Shown: positions 46,262 to 55,481 of the stretch, piece by piece
Layout: each line of letters opens with the position of its first letter
How positions within the stretch are numbered: position 1 is the stretch's first letter
DNA from: Methanosarcina flavescens
GTDB lineage: Archaea > Halobacteriota > Methanosarcinia > Methanosarcinales > Methanosarcinaceae
Reading direction: 5' to 3'
DNA: 64,000 bases
Assembly: GCF_001304615.2 (NCBI RefSeq)
Contig: NZ_CP032683.1
Location: forward strand, 3,219,689-3,283,688
Notes under the pieces: model-generated
What the model was told of the DNA's origin: nothing
What the model saw: only the letters and a program-made list of their open reading frames with translations
Database searches by the model: none
Position numbers and translations under genes: made by a program

Positions 46262-46446
46262 TCAAACTATTTTCAATCTTTTTCATTCTCATTTCTATCT
46301 TCTCTCTCTTTCCATTATTTTTACTCTTTTTCTCTTATTTCATCCTATTTTTTTTCTTTATCTTCTCTTTTTATCCTTATTTCTATCTTTATCTTCTCTT
46401 TTCATTGACCACCCTCTTTTTCGTTCTTCTCCCTATTTCTCTTTGC
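46262..46446. repeat. Polypyrimidine tract (C/T-rich on the plus strand)
   Basis: About 185 bases of nearly pure C/T, dominated by TTTATC, TTCTCT and TTTTTATC words, right after the DUF1015 stop. It probably ends transcription by repeated T tracts. It could also adopt unusual DNA structure. Confidence 0.7.
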
Positions 46447-46605
46447 GTTTTAACTGTAATAAACAGGAAAGAATTAGGACATTTCATATAATTTTAAAAG
46501 TAACAACTTCATTAAAAGGATGTAAGTTTATGAAAAAACGACTTAATTCGACAGTCAAATTATAAATACCTTCAATCTAATAATTGATCTATTAGTTAAT
46601 AATCA
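46447..46605. other. Promoter region of the DUF1328 gene
   Basis: ATTATAAATACC at 46558-46569 is a TATA-box candidate some 40 bases before the small gene. Confidence 0.35.
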
Positions 46606-46776
46606 ATGGGGGAGTTAAACATACCGGATTTGATAGGACTTGCTGTGGTCTTTCTAATATTAGCATTGGTTGCGTATATACTGGGTGCACGGGGGATTGC
46701 CGGCTTCTCAATGGAGATTGCAAAGTGGCTCGTTATAATCTTTATTATACTTGCAATAATCTCATTGTTCTTATGA
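46606..46776 (+). CDS. DUF1328-like small membrane protein
   Basis: 56 residues with two membrane helices ([20 protein letters not shown] and [16 protein letters not shown]) joined by a short [12 protein letters not shown] turn. This is the layout of YtjA/DUF1328 proteins, which are stress-related inner membrane proteins of unknown action. ATG 46606 has no upstream ribosome site but a TATA element lies before it, so it may be leaderless. Confidence 0.65.
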   Translation: MGELNIPDLIGLAVVFLILALVAYILGARGIAGFSMEIAKWLVIIFIILAIISLFL

Positions 46777-47246
46777 CGGCAGGCTTTAATAAATAACGCT
46801 GGTTCAGGATACTTTGAAGTTGGTTCAGGATACTTTATGTGAACCGAGGAATAAATAAAGAATATATCAGAATCCAGAGCCAGTATGTTTTTTCCTTAAA
46901 TTTTGTCTTATAAGCCATCTTAAGACAAAATAACAGTTAATCCGTTTACTTTTCTTTCAAATACAGGAAATCTACTATTAAACAGCTCATTATAACCTAT
47001 TTTTATAATTTATATAGAATTTTTCATAACTTTAGCCAGTCTTCATGGGTTCGCAGAACACTATAAGAAATGATTTAAACAGAGGTTTTAAAGTTTGATT
47101 TAGATGTGGTCAATTTATCAATTACTGTGTAAATTTATATTAGCAGTTTAATATAATTTGAACCAATATACTTATATTACTTTATATGAATTTTCGGTTA
47201 ACTAATCAAAGTAAAACCCTTACTTTGGATGTACCGGGGTATTAAA
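46777..47246. other. Intergenic, nothing recognised
   Basis: A+T-rich. A short direct repeat GGTTCAGGATACTTT occurs at 46802 and 46820. No gene. Confidence 0.4.
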
Positions 47247-48794
47247 TTGAGCAGGTTAATCATTTTATTGGCAGCTTTTTTCCTCTTAACATTAGGCTCG
47301 GGTATTGGAATTGCAGCTGAGATTTATGTCCAGCCTGGAGATTCAATACAAACCGCAGTGGATAATGCAGTCTCAGGTGATGTGATTCTCCTAAAACCCG
47401 GAACGTATACCGAGAACGTAAAAGTAAACAAGGATAACCTTGTAATAAGTTCGGAATCCGGGAGTCCTGATGATACAATAATTGCAGCGGCGAGCTCAAG
47501 CGATCATGTAATTACCTTGCAGGCTAATAACGTGGGAATTAGCGGGCTTGGAATTACAGGGGCTATGGATAGTTATGCAGGAATTTATCTTTCTGAATGT
47601 AATAACTGCATCCTTGAGTACAACAAAATCCTCAATAATGGTTATGGAGTTTATCTTTTGCTCTCAAAAGGCAATACACTTTCAGGCAATGTTATTTCCT
47701 CAAATGACGTTTGCGGCCTTTTTGTTTGCCCCAGGAGCGACAACAACCTGGTTTTTAATAACTACTTCAACAACACCGTCAATGCAGATATCAAAAATGG
47801 AACCGAAAACGCCTACAATATTATGAAGGCTGAAGGCGTAAATATTGTCGGTGGTCCTTACCTTGGAGGTAATTTCTGGGCAGAACCTGATGGTACAGGG
47901 TTTTCAGAAACTGCAGACGATGCGAACGAAGACGGAATTGCGGATTCTGTATACAGGCTCGCAAACAGCATCTATTCTGATGAATTGCCACTTGTCTCAG
48001 TACCCAAGCCTGAGAAGCCCATACTTTCGGTAACAAATTTTGAGATTGATAATACCAGCAGAAGCAACTACACAAGTGTCAACGAAGACAATAGCGATGA
48101 AAGCACGACAGACGTATCGCCTGAACCTGCAAGAAACGTAGAGAGTAAGGAGATCTCAGAGACCTTTGTCACAGACGATAGAGAGGTGAAGTTTGACTTT
48201 GAGAAGAACGAGACCTGCGTTGCTTATTTGACTTTCAATTCAAAAAAGACTGTGGGTAAGACAACTGCTATAGTTGAGATGTTAAAAGCAAATTCTTCAC
48301 TTGCTTCAGAGCCGCTTTCAGATGAGGTCTACAGGTATTTCAATATCTGGATTGGGGACGGAGAATATGCGACCTCAGCTAATATTGAAAAACCTGTAGT
48401 ATGCTTTAAGGTTGAGAAGACCTGGATACGGGATAAGCATATTGAACAGGCTTCAATCAAGCTCAACACGTATAATGCTGGGAAATGGGAACTGTTGCCT
48501 GTAAACCTAACTGGAGAAGATAACAGCTTCCTCTATTTCACAGCACAGCCTCCAGGATTTTCATTCTTTGCAGTAACCGGTCAGAGCGAGGGAGAAGTAT
48601 TAGTTGCCGATTCGGCTGATTCACAGCCTTCCGGGTCAGATGCCAGGGGTTTTAACGTAGAAAATTCTGGCACAATAAACAACGCAAATGTTGAGCTAGC
48701 GCTTGAGAAAAAGGCAACCGCCCCAGGATTTGAAACCATTTACGGGCTTAGCTCCCTACTTGCCCTGTTTCTGTACAGAAAAATGAAGCCATGA
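47247..48794 (+). CDS. Cell-surface beta-helix protein with PGF-type domain and C-terminal anchor
   Basis: About 515 residues. Signal peptide (LIILLAAFFLLTLGSGIGIAA), then a right-handed beta-helix of NosD type (SIQTAVDNAVSGDVILLKPG, GIYLSECNNCILEYN, NNLVFNNYFNN), an acidic Ser/Thr linker, a PGF-pre-PGF-like domain (VTDDREVKFDFEKNETCVAY, FFAVTGQSEG), and a C-terminal APGFETIYGLSSLLALFLYR-type anchor likely processed by an archaeosortase. Many N-glycosylation sequons (NNTSRSN, NKT-type). Start TTG 47247 after GGGGT preferred; ATG 47229 possible. Monocistronic. Confidence 0.85.
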   Translation: MSRLIILLAAFFLLTLGSGIGIAAEIYVQPGDSIQTAVDNAVSGDVILLKPGTYTENVKVNKDNLVISSESGSPDDTIIAAASSSDHVITLQANNVGISGLGITGAMDSYAGIYLSECNNCILEYNKILNNGYGVYLLLSKGNTLSGNVISSNDVCGLFVCPRSDNNLVFNNYFNNTVNADIKNGTENAYNIMKAEGVNIVGGPYLGGNFWAEPDGTGFSETADDANEDGIADSVYRLANSIYSDELPLVSVPKPEKPILSVTNFEIDNTSRSNYTSVNEDNSDESTTDVSPEPARNVESKEISETFVTDDREVKFDFEKNETCVAYLTFNSKKTVGKTTAIVEMLKANSSLASEPLSDEVYRYFNIWIGDGEYATSANIEKPVVCFKVEKTWIRDKHIEQASIKLNTYNAGKWELLPVNLTGEDNSFLYFTAQPPGFSFFAVTGQSEGEVLVADSADSQPSGSDARGFNVENSGTINNANVELALEKKATAPGFETIYGLSSLLALFLYRKMKP

Positions 48795-49619
48795 AATTGA
48801 ATTATAAGTAGCAATCGAATGGGTAAAGACGTCAATTGAATTAAATGAAAAGAAGCAACAGCATGAGTGAAAAGAAAGCTTAATTGATTAAAAAAGCTGA
48901 ATCAAATAAAGTCAAAAATTAATAAAAACAAAAGTGAAGATTTTAAATCTTCACCTCTCTTTTATGCATGACTCTGGTGGGTAAATTAAAGAGTATTTTA
49001 TGATTGTGCCGACAGATGGTGATATTCGAAAGTTTCGCTTAGATTCACCTGATCTCTGAAATTAATGTCTTTCTTCGCTCCAGAACGTTATAGTCTCAGC
49101 AAAAGCTCATCAAAATCAGGGTTCCTCCTGACTGAATGAAAGAAATTAAAATTATCCTAAAAAGGCAAATCGGATTTTCAGCTTATATCCATGTTCTCTA
49201 ATGGTTTATTTCCTTAATCTGCGGTTTCTTATTGCCTTAAACTGTTAGTGGTTAACGACAGCAAAAACCAAGCAAGAATTGGTATCCAGCAAGGGCTTTG
49301 ACAGGAACTTCTTAAATGAGTTTTCTTCCAAGCTGTTGTCTCACCTCATAGTGATAAGCTCAGGGTGACCCCGAAAAGCTTTTATATTTAGTCGAGCAGG
49401 TACATCATGGAAACCTTGGGGGGACCTAAAAGTAGTTTAATAAGTTCCTATTCTTCAAGTTTCTTGCCAGAACTGAAATGGCTAAATTGATTACGAGCAC
49501 CTGTGGAGCTAAAAACTAAGAAGGCTCAACGCGTCTCATAAGCAGACCTACAAATACAACTTCAAAATAGATTCCCTGCTTCGAAAAGCAGACAGAAGTC
49601 TGTAAAATTCGAAAGCAAA
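48795..49619. other. Long intergenic region, no gene supported
   Basis: A TATA-like CTTTTATATTTAG at 49379-49391 is followed by a 27-codon frame at 49407 (METLGGPKSSL) without a ribosome site, which I do not call. It may be the promoter of a long leader for the gene pair at 50.2 kb. Confidence 0.4.
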
Positions 49620-49624
49620 TCACA

Positions 49625-49712
49625 ATTACACAGGCAGGTAATACCCAGACCTGCCTTCTATAAACCAACCCTGAATCTTACCCAGGATTCATCCTACAAT
49701 TACACAGGGGTC
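49625..49712 (-). ncRNA. Possible diverged copy of the small RNA element
   Basis: On the minus strand a hairpin TGAATC/GATTCA, a linker with GGGTTGG, and a hairpin GGCAGGT/ACCTGCC occur in the order seen in copies 1 and 2. Loop and flanks differ and no TATA box is obvious, so this may be a coincidence or a dead copy. Confidence 0.3.
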
Positions 49713-49792
49713 CTACCACAATCCTTCTCAAAACGACATAAGCATTGGATTTGAGAACCTTATCCCCTAACCCTATCCGGCGTGATAAACAC

Positions 49793-49935
49793 AAACTTTT
49801 TAAGAAAAAGTTTGATCACAAGCCTTTTCAAAAAAGGCTTGAGCGAAAACGGCTGATATGCGTGGTCGGCGTGATAATCCGGCGCAACGGTTTCAGCGCA
49901 ATGGCTTTGATCAGGCGACGCCACGCTTGTGCTTG
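49793..49935. repeat. Dispersed palindromic repeat, copy 2
   Basis: Hairpins CAAACTTTTT/AAAAAGTTTG and GCCTTTT/AAAAGGC, then AAAACGGC, GTCGGCG, CCGGCGCAACGG and GCCACGCTTG. The blocks are shared with 26605-26760. Confidence 0.65.
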
Positions 49936-49980
49936 AGTAAGAACGGATTCCCAGGACCCAAAAAACCCAACCCAAAACCC

Positions 49981-50167
49981 AACCTGCGATCCAACAGGGG
50001 TCCTCCCGGATTCAACTCAAGATCCAGCTCGAAGTTTCGGCACCCAACCGAGGATTAACCCAAAATTTGCATTCGAGCCAGTTCGGGACCCAACCAGGAC
50101 TCAACCTGCGATCCAACCTGGAAATTGACCCCGGGATCCAATCGAATACAATTTCCGATCCAACCCT
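49981..50167 (+). promoter_or_regulatory. Leader with sites complementary to the small RNA linker
   Basis: ACCTGCGATCCAAC at 49982-49995 and ACCTGCGATCCAACC at 50104-50118 are exact complements of the linker region of RNA copies 1 and 3 (14 and 15 nt). CGATCCAACC at 50156-50165 is a shorter third match. The region is C-rich, with many CCCAAC and GATCCA words, and leads directly into the gene at 50185. It could be target sites, or degenerate relatives of the RNA itself. Confidence 0.45.
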
Positions 50168-50184
50168 AAAGGTCGAAAGAAATC

Positions 50185-50553
50185 ATGCAGCTTATCAAGA
50201 AACCCTACATAGACCTTGTCTTGAAAGCTCATAACGAGGCAGCCAGACAAGAAGTTGAGCAAAAAGACAGAACCTTAGACAAATTAAGAACTCACGGCTG
50301 TTTAAAGAAACTTGAGACAGCAAATTTTGAAACCCGAAACCCTAAAATAAGATTTTCCATCCCATACGGTACCAGTACCCTATCTGGTAATACCTGCAAG
50401 GTTGAAGAGCAAAACCTGGCTTTCCTGCAGACTGCAAAGAAAGATCTCCTGGACTTCAATCTGCAATTGACCGAGAACCGTTTACAGGCAATCGCCAGTG
50501 GTCAGGCAACAGAAGCTTGCTCCTGCCCGTTGACCCCCGAAGTCGGGAACTGA
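50185..50553 (+). CDS. Uncharacterised 122-residue protein upstream of a flippase
   Basis: Helical, charged protein beginning MQLIKKPYIDLVLKAHNEAA and ending in a Cys pair (EACSCPLTPEVGN). No membrane segment, no family recognised. AAAGGT precedes ATG 50185. It lies 21 bases before the flippase gene and is probably co-transcribed, so a role near polysaccharide export is possible but only by context. Confidence 0.5.
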   Translation: MQLIKKPYIDLVLKAHNEAARQEVEQKDRTLDKLRTHGCLKKLETANFETRNPKIRFSIPYGTSTLSGNTCKVEEQNLAFLQTAKKDLLDFNLQLTENRLQAIASGQATEACSCPLTPEVGN

Positions 50554-50574
50554 TCACAATAAAACGGAGTTAAC

Positions 50575-52122
50575 ATGTCAGTTAACGACTCAGTCAACCG
50601 GATAGTTGTGGGTTCCGGCGTAATACTTGCAGGAACCTTTATTGGAATGCTTCTCGACATTATTACCAAAAAAGTACTCACAGCTCACCTCACACCAGCC
50701 GACTTCGGCACATACTCCATTGCACTTACCGTAATATCGATTACAGGAGCATTCGCAACTCTTGGACTCAATGAAGGCGTGCCGAGATATATTGCGTTCT
50801 TCAGGGGCAGGCACGAGGAACAGAAAGTACATGAATTGATAATTTCGGCCATGATAATGGGTTTGATTGCAGGTTTGCTTGCAATTCTGGTCTCACCTTC
50901 TCTGTTCCAGAGTCTGGCTGGAGATAGCTTTGATTCAGATGGTCATGTCCTGTCTGTTGTGAAGATCCTGATCTTTGCAGTTCCATTCACAATACTCCTG
51001 AACCTGGCAGTAGCAATCTATAGAGGATTCGACCGCACAAATGTTAACATGTACTTCTATAACATTATAAGGCCAGTATCCCTGCTCGGGTTTGCCCTAG
51101 GTTCCGTGTTTGTCGGAGCTTCCCTGAAAGGAGTTGTCTTCGCGGACCTGCTTTCAATGGTATTTACCTTCGGTATAATGTCGCTGTACTTCATAAAGAA
51201 GCCACCATTCAAGCAGGAATGGAAAATTAAATTCAGCGAGCCGACAAAGCAGCTGATAAGGTACTCATTCCCGCTCTTAATAACCGCAACCATACTCAAC
51301 CTCATGAGCTGGATAGACATAATAATGCTCGGCTACTTCAAGCCGGCTGAAGTCGTTGGGGTTTACAACGCAGTGTATCCTCTTGTAGGATTCCTGTCCC
51401 TGGTAATTGCTTCCATGGGCTTTGTGTATGTCCCTGTAACATCCAAGCTCTGGGGTCAGAATAATATCTCGCCTCTTGGCTCAATCTATACGGTAATGAC
51501 CAAATGGTGCTTCCTGCTCACATTCCCTCTCTTTGCGCTGATCTTCGTGTATCCTGAGTACTTTATCACAAAACTCTATGGAGCGGAATATGTAAGTGGC
51601 GCCACTGCCCTGAGGATCCTTGCCCTGGGGTTCATAACAAATTCATACTTCGGATTTAACTACCATACCCTGTTAGCCTCCGGAGATTCGGACTTCCTTA
51701 TGAAGTGCTCGGTAGCAAGTGCAGGTATCAATGCCGTAATTAACTTCACGCTTATACCTGAGTATGGCATGGTAGGTGCAGCTATAGGAACTGCAGTATC
51801 CTATGCTTCAATTGAAGTCCTAATGACTTTGAGAGCCTGGAGAAAGCAGAACATGCACCCATTTACCTCAATGTACAGGAAAGTGACCTGCATTGTTGTC
51901 CTGATGGTCGGAGGCATGCTCGCAGCTAAAAGTGCTCATCTGCTTACCGGAGCAACCTGGGAATACGCAGTCTTTATAGTCGGGTATTTCACAATTGTAC
52001 ACAGGGCAAACGTACTTGATAGCACTGAAATTCAGATGCTGGGCGAGATCCGGAAGGCTCTCAGATTAAATATTCGCCTCCGTATCCCCGAAGCAGTCAA
52101 AACCCTTGCAGCCGTAATCTGA
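50575..52122 (+). CDS. Polysaccharide/oligosaccharide flippase (Wzx-type, MOP superfamily)
   Basis: 515 residues with about 14 membrane helices. The N-terminus (IVVGSGVILAGTFIGMLLDI) and the TPADFGTYSIALTVISI block are typical of polysaccharide flippases that move lipid-linked sugars across the membrane. The second half has FNYHTLLASGDSDFLMK and INFTLIPEYGMVGAAIGTA. ATG 50575 follows GGAG at a 7-base distance. No glycosyltransferases adjoin, which is unusual for the family. Confidence 0.87.
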   Translation: MSVNDSVNRIVVGSGVILAGTFIGMLLDIITKKVLTAHLTPADFGTYSIALTVISITGAFATLGLNEGVPRYIAFFRGRHEEQKVHELIISAMIMGLIAGLLAILVSPSLFQSLAGDSFDSDGHVLSVVKILIFAVPFTILLNLAVAIYRGFDRTNVNMYFYNIIRPVSLLGFALGSVFVGASLKGVVFADLLSMVFTFGIMSLYFIKKPPFKQEWKIKFSEPTKQLIRYSFPLLITATILNLMSWIDIIMLGYFKPAEVVGVYNAVYPLVGFLSLVIASMGFVYVPVTSKLWGQNNISPLGSIYTVMTKWCFLLTFPLFALIFVYPEYFITKLYGAEYVSGATALRILALGFITNSYFGFNYHTLLASGDSDFLMKCSVASAGINAVINFTLIPEYGMVGAAIGTAVSYASIEVLMTLRAWRKQNMHPFTSMYRKVTCIVVLMVGGMLAAKSAHLLTGATWEYAVFIVGYFTIVHRANVLDSTEIQMLGEIRKALRLNIRLRIPEAVKTLAAVI

Positions 52123-52371
52123 TTTCGGTGCAGGAAAAGCTGGCATCCTTCTTCCTGAAGAAGGTTCCGGCAACTCTTTTTACACTTTTTATAGTCTTCT
52201 AGATTTTTTACAATTCCACAGTTTTTTACAGTTTCTAAATTATAAAGTCGATTTTGTAAAAAACCTCAACAAAATTCTCCTGGCCTGAAGAATTATATGC
52301 CTGAAAAATACAAACTTTAAACTAACAGATAGTACCATATAAACCATCTAAGTAAGAAGGGGGTAATTATC

Positions 52372-52761
52372 ACGTTAAGAGTAATATATTTTGAGATATA
52401 TGCGAGAGATGTTTCAAGGGCTAAAAAATTCTATGAAGAGGTGTTCGGCTGGAAGATAGAGAGATCGGAAGGTTCGCTGGAATATTGGAACATAACAACC
52501 GACAATTCGGACGAGCCTGGAATTGATGGTGGATTGATGAAAAGGCAGGGAGGGGAACCGGGTGCAGATACTCCGATAGGCACATATATCTGCACAATAG
52601 ATGTCCCGAACATCGATGAATACCTTAGAAGGATACAGAAGAGCGGCGGCATAGTAACTATGGAAAAAAAACCCATAAGGGGTGTAGGCTGGTATGCTTA
52701 CTGCCTCGATACTGAAAAAAACATATTCGGAGTAATGCAGCCTGACAAAGAAGCAAGATAA
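52372..52761 (+). CDS. VOC/glyoxalase-family protein with ACG start
   Basis: 129 residues of the vicinal-oxygen-chelate fold: VIYFEIYARDVSRAKKFYEE, VFGWKIERS, GTYICTIDVPNIDEYLRR, GWYAYCLDTEKNIFGVMQ. The first ordinary start (GTG 52441) would cut off the first beta-alpha unit, including the usual metal ligand position. Upstream no ATG, GTG or TTG exists. ACG 52372 lies 8 bases after GGGGG and stands exactly where homologues begin (ACG-LRVIYFEI). Either a near-cognate start or a recent ATG-to-ACG loss. Confidence 0.72.
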   Translation, partial: TLRVIYFEIYARDVSRAKKFYEEVFGWKIERSEGSLEYWNITTDNSDEPGIDGGLMKRQGGEPGADTPIGTYICTIDVPNIDEYLRRIQKSGGIVTMEKKPIRGVGWYAYCLDTEKNIFGVMQPDKEAR

Positions 52762-52926
52762 TTCCCTTATCTATTTTTCTTACTTATCCAGGTCTTATCC
52801 AGTCTATCTCTAACCAGAATGCAAAAACGTACTCTGAAGGATTTTGTTTTCGAGATTAATAGGAGTAAACCGAAATAAGAGTTAGAGCATATAATCTCAA
52901 TATGATTGGTAGAATGGAGTGAAAAT

Positions 52927-53889
52927 TTGGAAAAAGAGATCCTGAAGCCGATTAAAGTCCTTACATTCGGGGAAGCCCTTTTCGATATTATCAAAGGTTC
53001 AGCCCACCTTGGGGGAGCTCCACTTAACCTTGCAGCCCATTTTGCAAAATTAGGAGCAAAACCGGCTGTGATTACAGCAGTGGGAAGGGATAAACTTGGC
53101 AAAATCTTGCTTACCAGGGCTGAAGCAATGGGAATTGACACATCATACATCCTGATTGATGAAAAGAGGCCGACAGGCACGGTTACTGTCGAACTGAAGG
53201 CTGAAGGGATTCCGATTTTTACGATTAATGAGGGTGTCGCCTGGGACGCGATTACGCTGGGCGAAAGGGAGTTTAGAGCTCTTTCCGAGGAAGAATGGGA
53301 TGTTTTTTGTTTTGGCACCCTTGCCCAGCGGACTGAAAAAAACCGTGAAACTCTGGGAAGGTTGCTTTCGGAAATAAGGTCTAAGCATTTCTTTTACGAC
53401 ATAAACCTGAGAACTGGGTTCTATAAAAAAGAGTGGATACTATCTTCTCTCGAACACACCACAATACTGAAAATGAATGAAGAAGAGGCTGATGAGCTTT
53501 CAAACCTGATTTCCGGTATTGCTTATGCCTGCAAGCTTTCCTGCTCTTACGAGGCTTTCTGCAGGCTCCTTAAGGAAAAATATTCCCGAATATCCGTAAT
53601 CTGCATAACAAAAGGACCAGAAGGAGCTGCTGTTTATCATAAAGGCATCTATGAAGAGGTAGGAACAACTCCCGTAGAAGTTACCGATACTGTCGGAGCC
53701 GGCGATGCCTTTTCCGCAGGTTTCCTTTATGCCTGCCTCTTAGGATACGGAGCCTCGAAAGCTGCTTCAATCGCTTCCATTCTCGGGTCGTACGTTGCAT
53801 CAAAACCAGGTTCGGTACCTGAATATTCGAAAGAGCTTATTGAGAAACTCAAAGCTGAAGGATTAGATTTGAGCACGATTAAGAATTAG
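52927..53889 (+). CDS. PfkB-family sugar kinase (fructokinase-like)
   Basis: ATP-dependent carbohydrate kinase of the ribokinase family, about 320 residues. GEALFDIIKGSAHLGGAPLNLAAHFAKLG is the substrate-binding start, DRPTGTV-like KRPTGTVTV follows, and VTDTVGAGDAFSAGFLY holds the anion hole and catalytic Asp. The short substrate region suggests fructose or a related ketose. Start TTG 52927, 7 bases after GGAG. The frame is open from 52906. Monocistronic and convergent with pspAB. Confidence 0.87.
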   Translation: MEKEILKPIKVLTFGEALFDIIKGSAHLGGAPLNLAAHFAKLGAKPAVITAVGRDKLGKILLTRAEAMGIDTSYILIDEKRPTGTVTVELKAEGIPIFTINEGVAWDAITLGEREFRALSEEEWDVFCFGTLAQRTEKNRETLGRLLSEIRSKHFFYDINLRTGFYKKEWILSSLEHTTILKMNEEEADELSNLISGIAYACKLSCSYEAFCRLLKEKYSRISVICITKGPEGAAVYHKGIYEEVGTTPVEVTDTVGAGDAFSAGFLYACLLGYGASKAASIASILGSYVASKPGSVPEYSKELIEKLKAEGLDLSTIKN

Positions 53890-53919
53890 ATTTCTTCAAT
53901 TAACGGGCACAGGCGTTTT

Positions 53920-54519
53920 TCAGAAAGGAATTCCCCAGAGAGGGTACCACTTTTCTACATTTTTCTCAACAGGCATTTCCCTTTCCATTTCCGCCCTTAA
54001 CCTGAACTCTAAGGGGTTGTCTCTCTGCTTGCCTGATAGCGGGACAAAGGGGTAATAAGTTCCTTGTTTAAAATTGTATATCCAGTAAACTGCTTTTCTA
54101 TCGCCGATATTTCCAACTTCGGGTTCGCTGTCAAACCTATAAATGGCACAAAGAAGCTGCTCTCCAAAGCCGTGACCTTCAAGAGTCTCACTTACAAGAT
54201 GAACGCTTGCAACAAGGTCTTCAAAATCCTGGTCTTTAAAGATAGCCCACAGGAAGTTAAACTCGTCTTTTTCAAGCCTGAACTCGGTTTTTGTTTCCTT
54301 TGAACTGTACTCCAGAAGTTCCTGAATCTCTTTGCGAGCGGATTCATATGCCGAGGCAGCAATTGGCTTAAAACAAATTCCTGCAGCCCCAGACGGCTTC
54401 AAACCCAGGCTTATTTCCAGAGTAACGCTTGCAGTAGAAATTGCAAAGAGCTTGTCAGTTTTTGCTTTCGGAAGCCTGCTCCTTCCGAGGATTGAATCCA
54501 TAAAATCTCGGAGACCCAT
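53920..54519 (-). CDS. pspAB: PspA-associated protein PspAB
   Basis: 199-residue soluble protein resembling the PspAB family (LGRSRLPKAKTDKLFAIS, SVTLEISLGLKPSGAAGICF, CAIYRFDSE, YWIYNFKQGTYYPFVPLSG). In archaea and actinobacteria it is encoded beside htpX and linked to membrane-stress (phage-shock-like) responses. Here htpX is immediately upstream on the same strand, 74 bases away. GGAG precedes ATG 54519. No PspA gene lies in the window. Confidence 0.72.
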   Translation of the reverse strand: MGLRDFMDSILGRSRLPKAKTDKLFAISTASVTLEISLGLKPSGAAGICFKPIAASAYESARKEIQELLEYSSKETKTEFRLEKDEFNFLWAIFKDQDFEDLVASVHLVSETLEGHGFGEQLLCAIYRFDSEPEVGNIGDRKAVYWIYNFKQGTYYPFVPLSGKQRDNPLEFRLRAEMEREMPVEKNVEKWYPLWGIPF

Positions 54520-54593
54520 TTAATTTCTCCATATTTAACTTATGTTTTGGCAATCTCTTGGATTTGAACTATATTACGTTTATTTATATATGT

Positions 54594-55481
54594 TTAGATC
54601 ATTTCCCGCTGCATTTTCTCAAGCCTTGCTATTCTTTTCTCCACCGATGGATGGGTTGAGAAAATATCCATTATAGAAGAACCTGAGATTGCAGGCACCG
54701 TGAAAAAGGCATTCATTCCCTCTACTGACCTGAGGTCTTGACTCGGAACTCTTGCCATAACCCCGCTTATTTTCATAAGGGCAGATGCAAGAACCGATGG
54801 CTGCCCGGTAATAATAGCTGAGCCCCGGTCTGCAGCATACTCCCTGTAACGGGAAAGGGCACGTATCAGTATGAAGCTGACAATCCAGACCGCAATTGAG
54901 ACCAGCCAGATGAATATAATTCCTCCTCCATCCCGCCGCCGGTTTCCTCCTCCCATACCTCCGAAATAAAGACTGTAGCGCATAAAGTAGAAAGCAAGAG
55001 TCGAGATGAAGCTGGCAATTGTCATGACAGCCATATCCCTGTTCTTTACATGACTGAGTTCATGGGCAAGCACGGCCTCAAGTTCGGCTGGAGAAAGTTT
55101 GTCCATAATCCCTGTTGTAACTGCAACGACAGCTTTATTCCGGTTTCTGCCTGTTGCAAAGGCGTTTGGAATCTGGGACCTGACAATTGCCACCTGCGGT
55201 TTTGGGAGGTCAGCTATTGCGCAAAGCCTGGTAATCATCCCATGCAGTTGCGGGGCTTCGCTTTCAGAAACAACACGTGCTCCTGACGACATAAGTACAA
55301 GTTTATCCGAATAAAAATACTGGATAGCCATGAAAGACCCGACAAACAGAAACATGAGAATCGGAGGCGTCCCGTAATACGAAAGAAACGCCAGGAAAAA
55401 AAGATAAACTGCTGCCAGAAGAAACATTGTGAAAATCATCCGTCCCTGAAGTCCCAAGTCCCGTTCCCATTTTCTTTTCAT
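54594..55481 (-). CDS. htpX: HtpX zinc metalloprotease
   Basis: Membrane-bound M48 protease for membrane protein quality control. 295 residues. Two N-terminal helices (MIFTMFLLAAVYLFFLAFLS, PPILMFLFVGSFMAI), zinc motif LAHELSHVKNRD with third ligand in RYREYAADRGSA, two more helices between, and the C-terminal FSTHPSVEKRIARL. ATG 55481 follows AGGAG. Paired with pspAB. Confidence 0.95.
   Translation of the reverse strand: MKRKWERDLGLQGRMIFTMFLLAAVYLFFLAFLSYYGTPPILMFLFVGSFMAIQYFYSDKLVLMSSGARVVSESEAPQLHGMITRLCAIADLPKPQVAIVRSQIPNAFATGRNRNKAVVAVTTGIMDKLSPAELEAVLAHELSHVKNRDMAVMTIASFISTLAFYFMRYSLYFGGMGGGNRRRDGGGIIFIWLVSIAVWIVSFILIRALSRYREYAADRGSAIITGQPSVLASALMKISGVMARVPSQDLRSVEGMNAFFTVPAISGSSIMDIFSTHPSVEKRIARLEKMQREMI

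Noticed and set aside
46802..46834. Regulatory direct repeat GGTTCAGGATACTTT
   Set aside because: Only two copies, far from the next start, no symmetry.
49745..50058. ORFs of 63-71 residues on both strands
   Set aside because: Lie wholly within the dispersed repeat and the C-rich leader; basic low-complexity translations.
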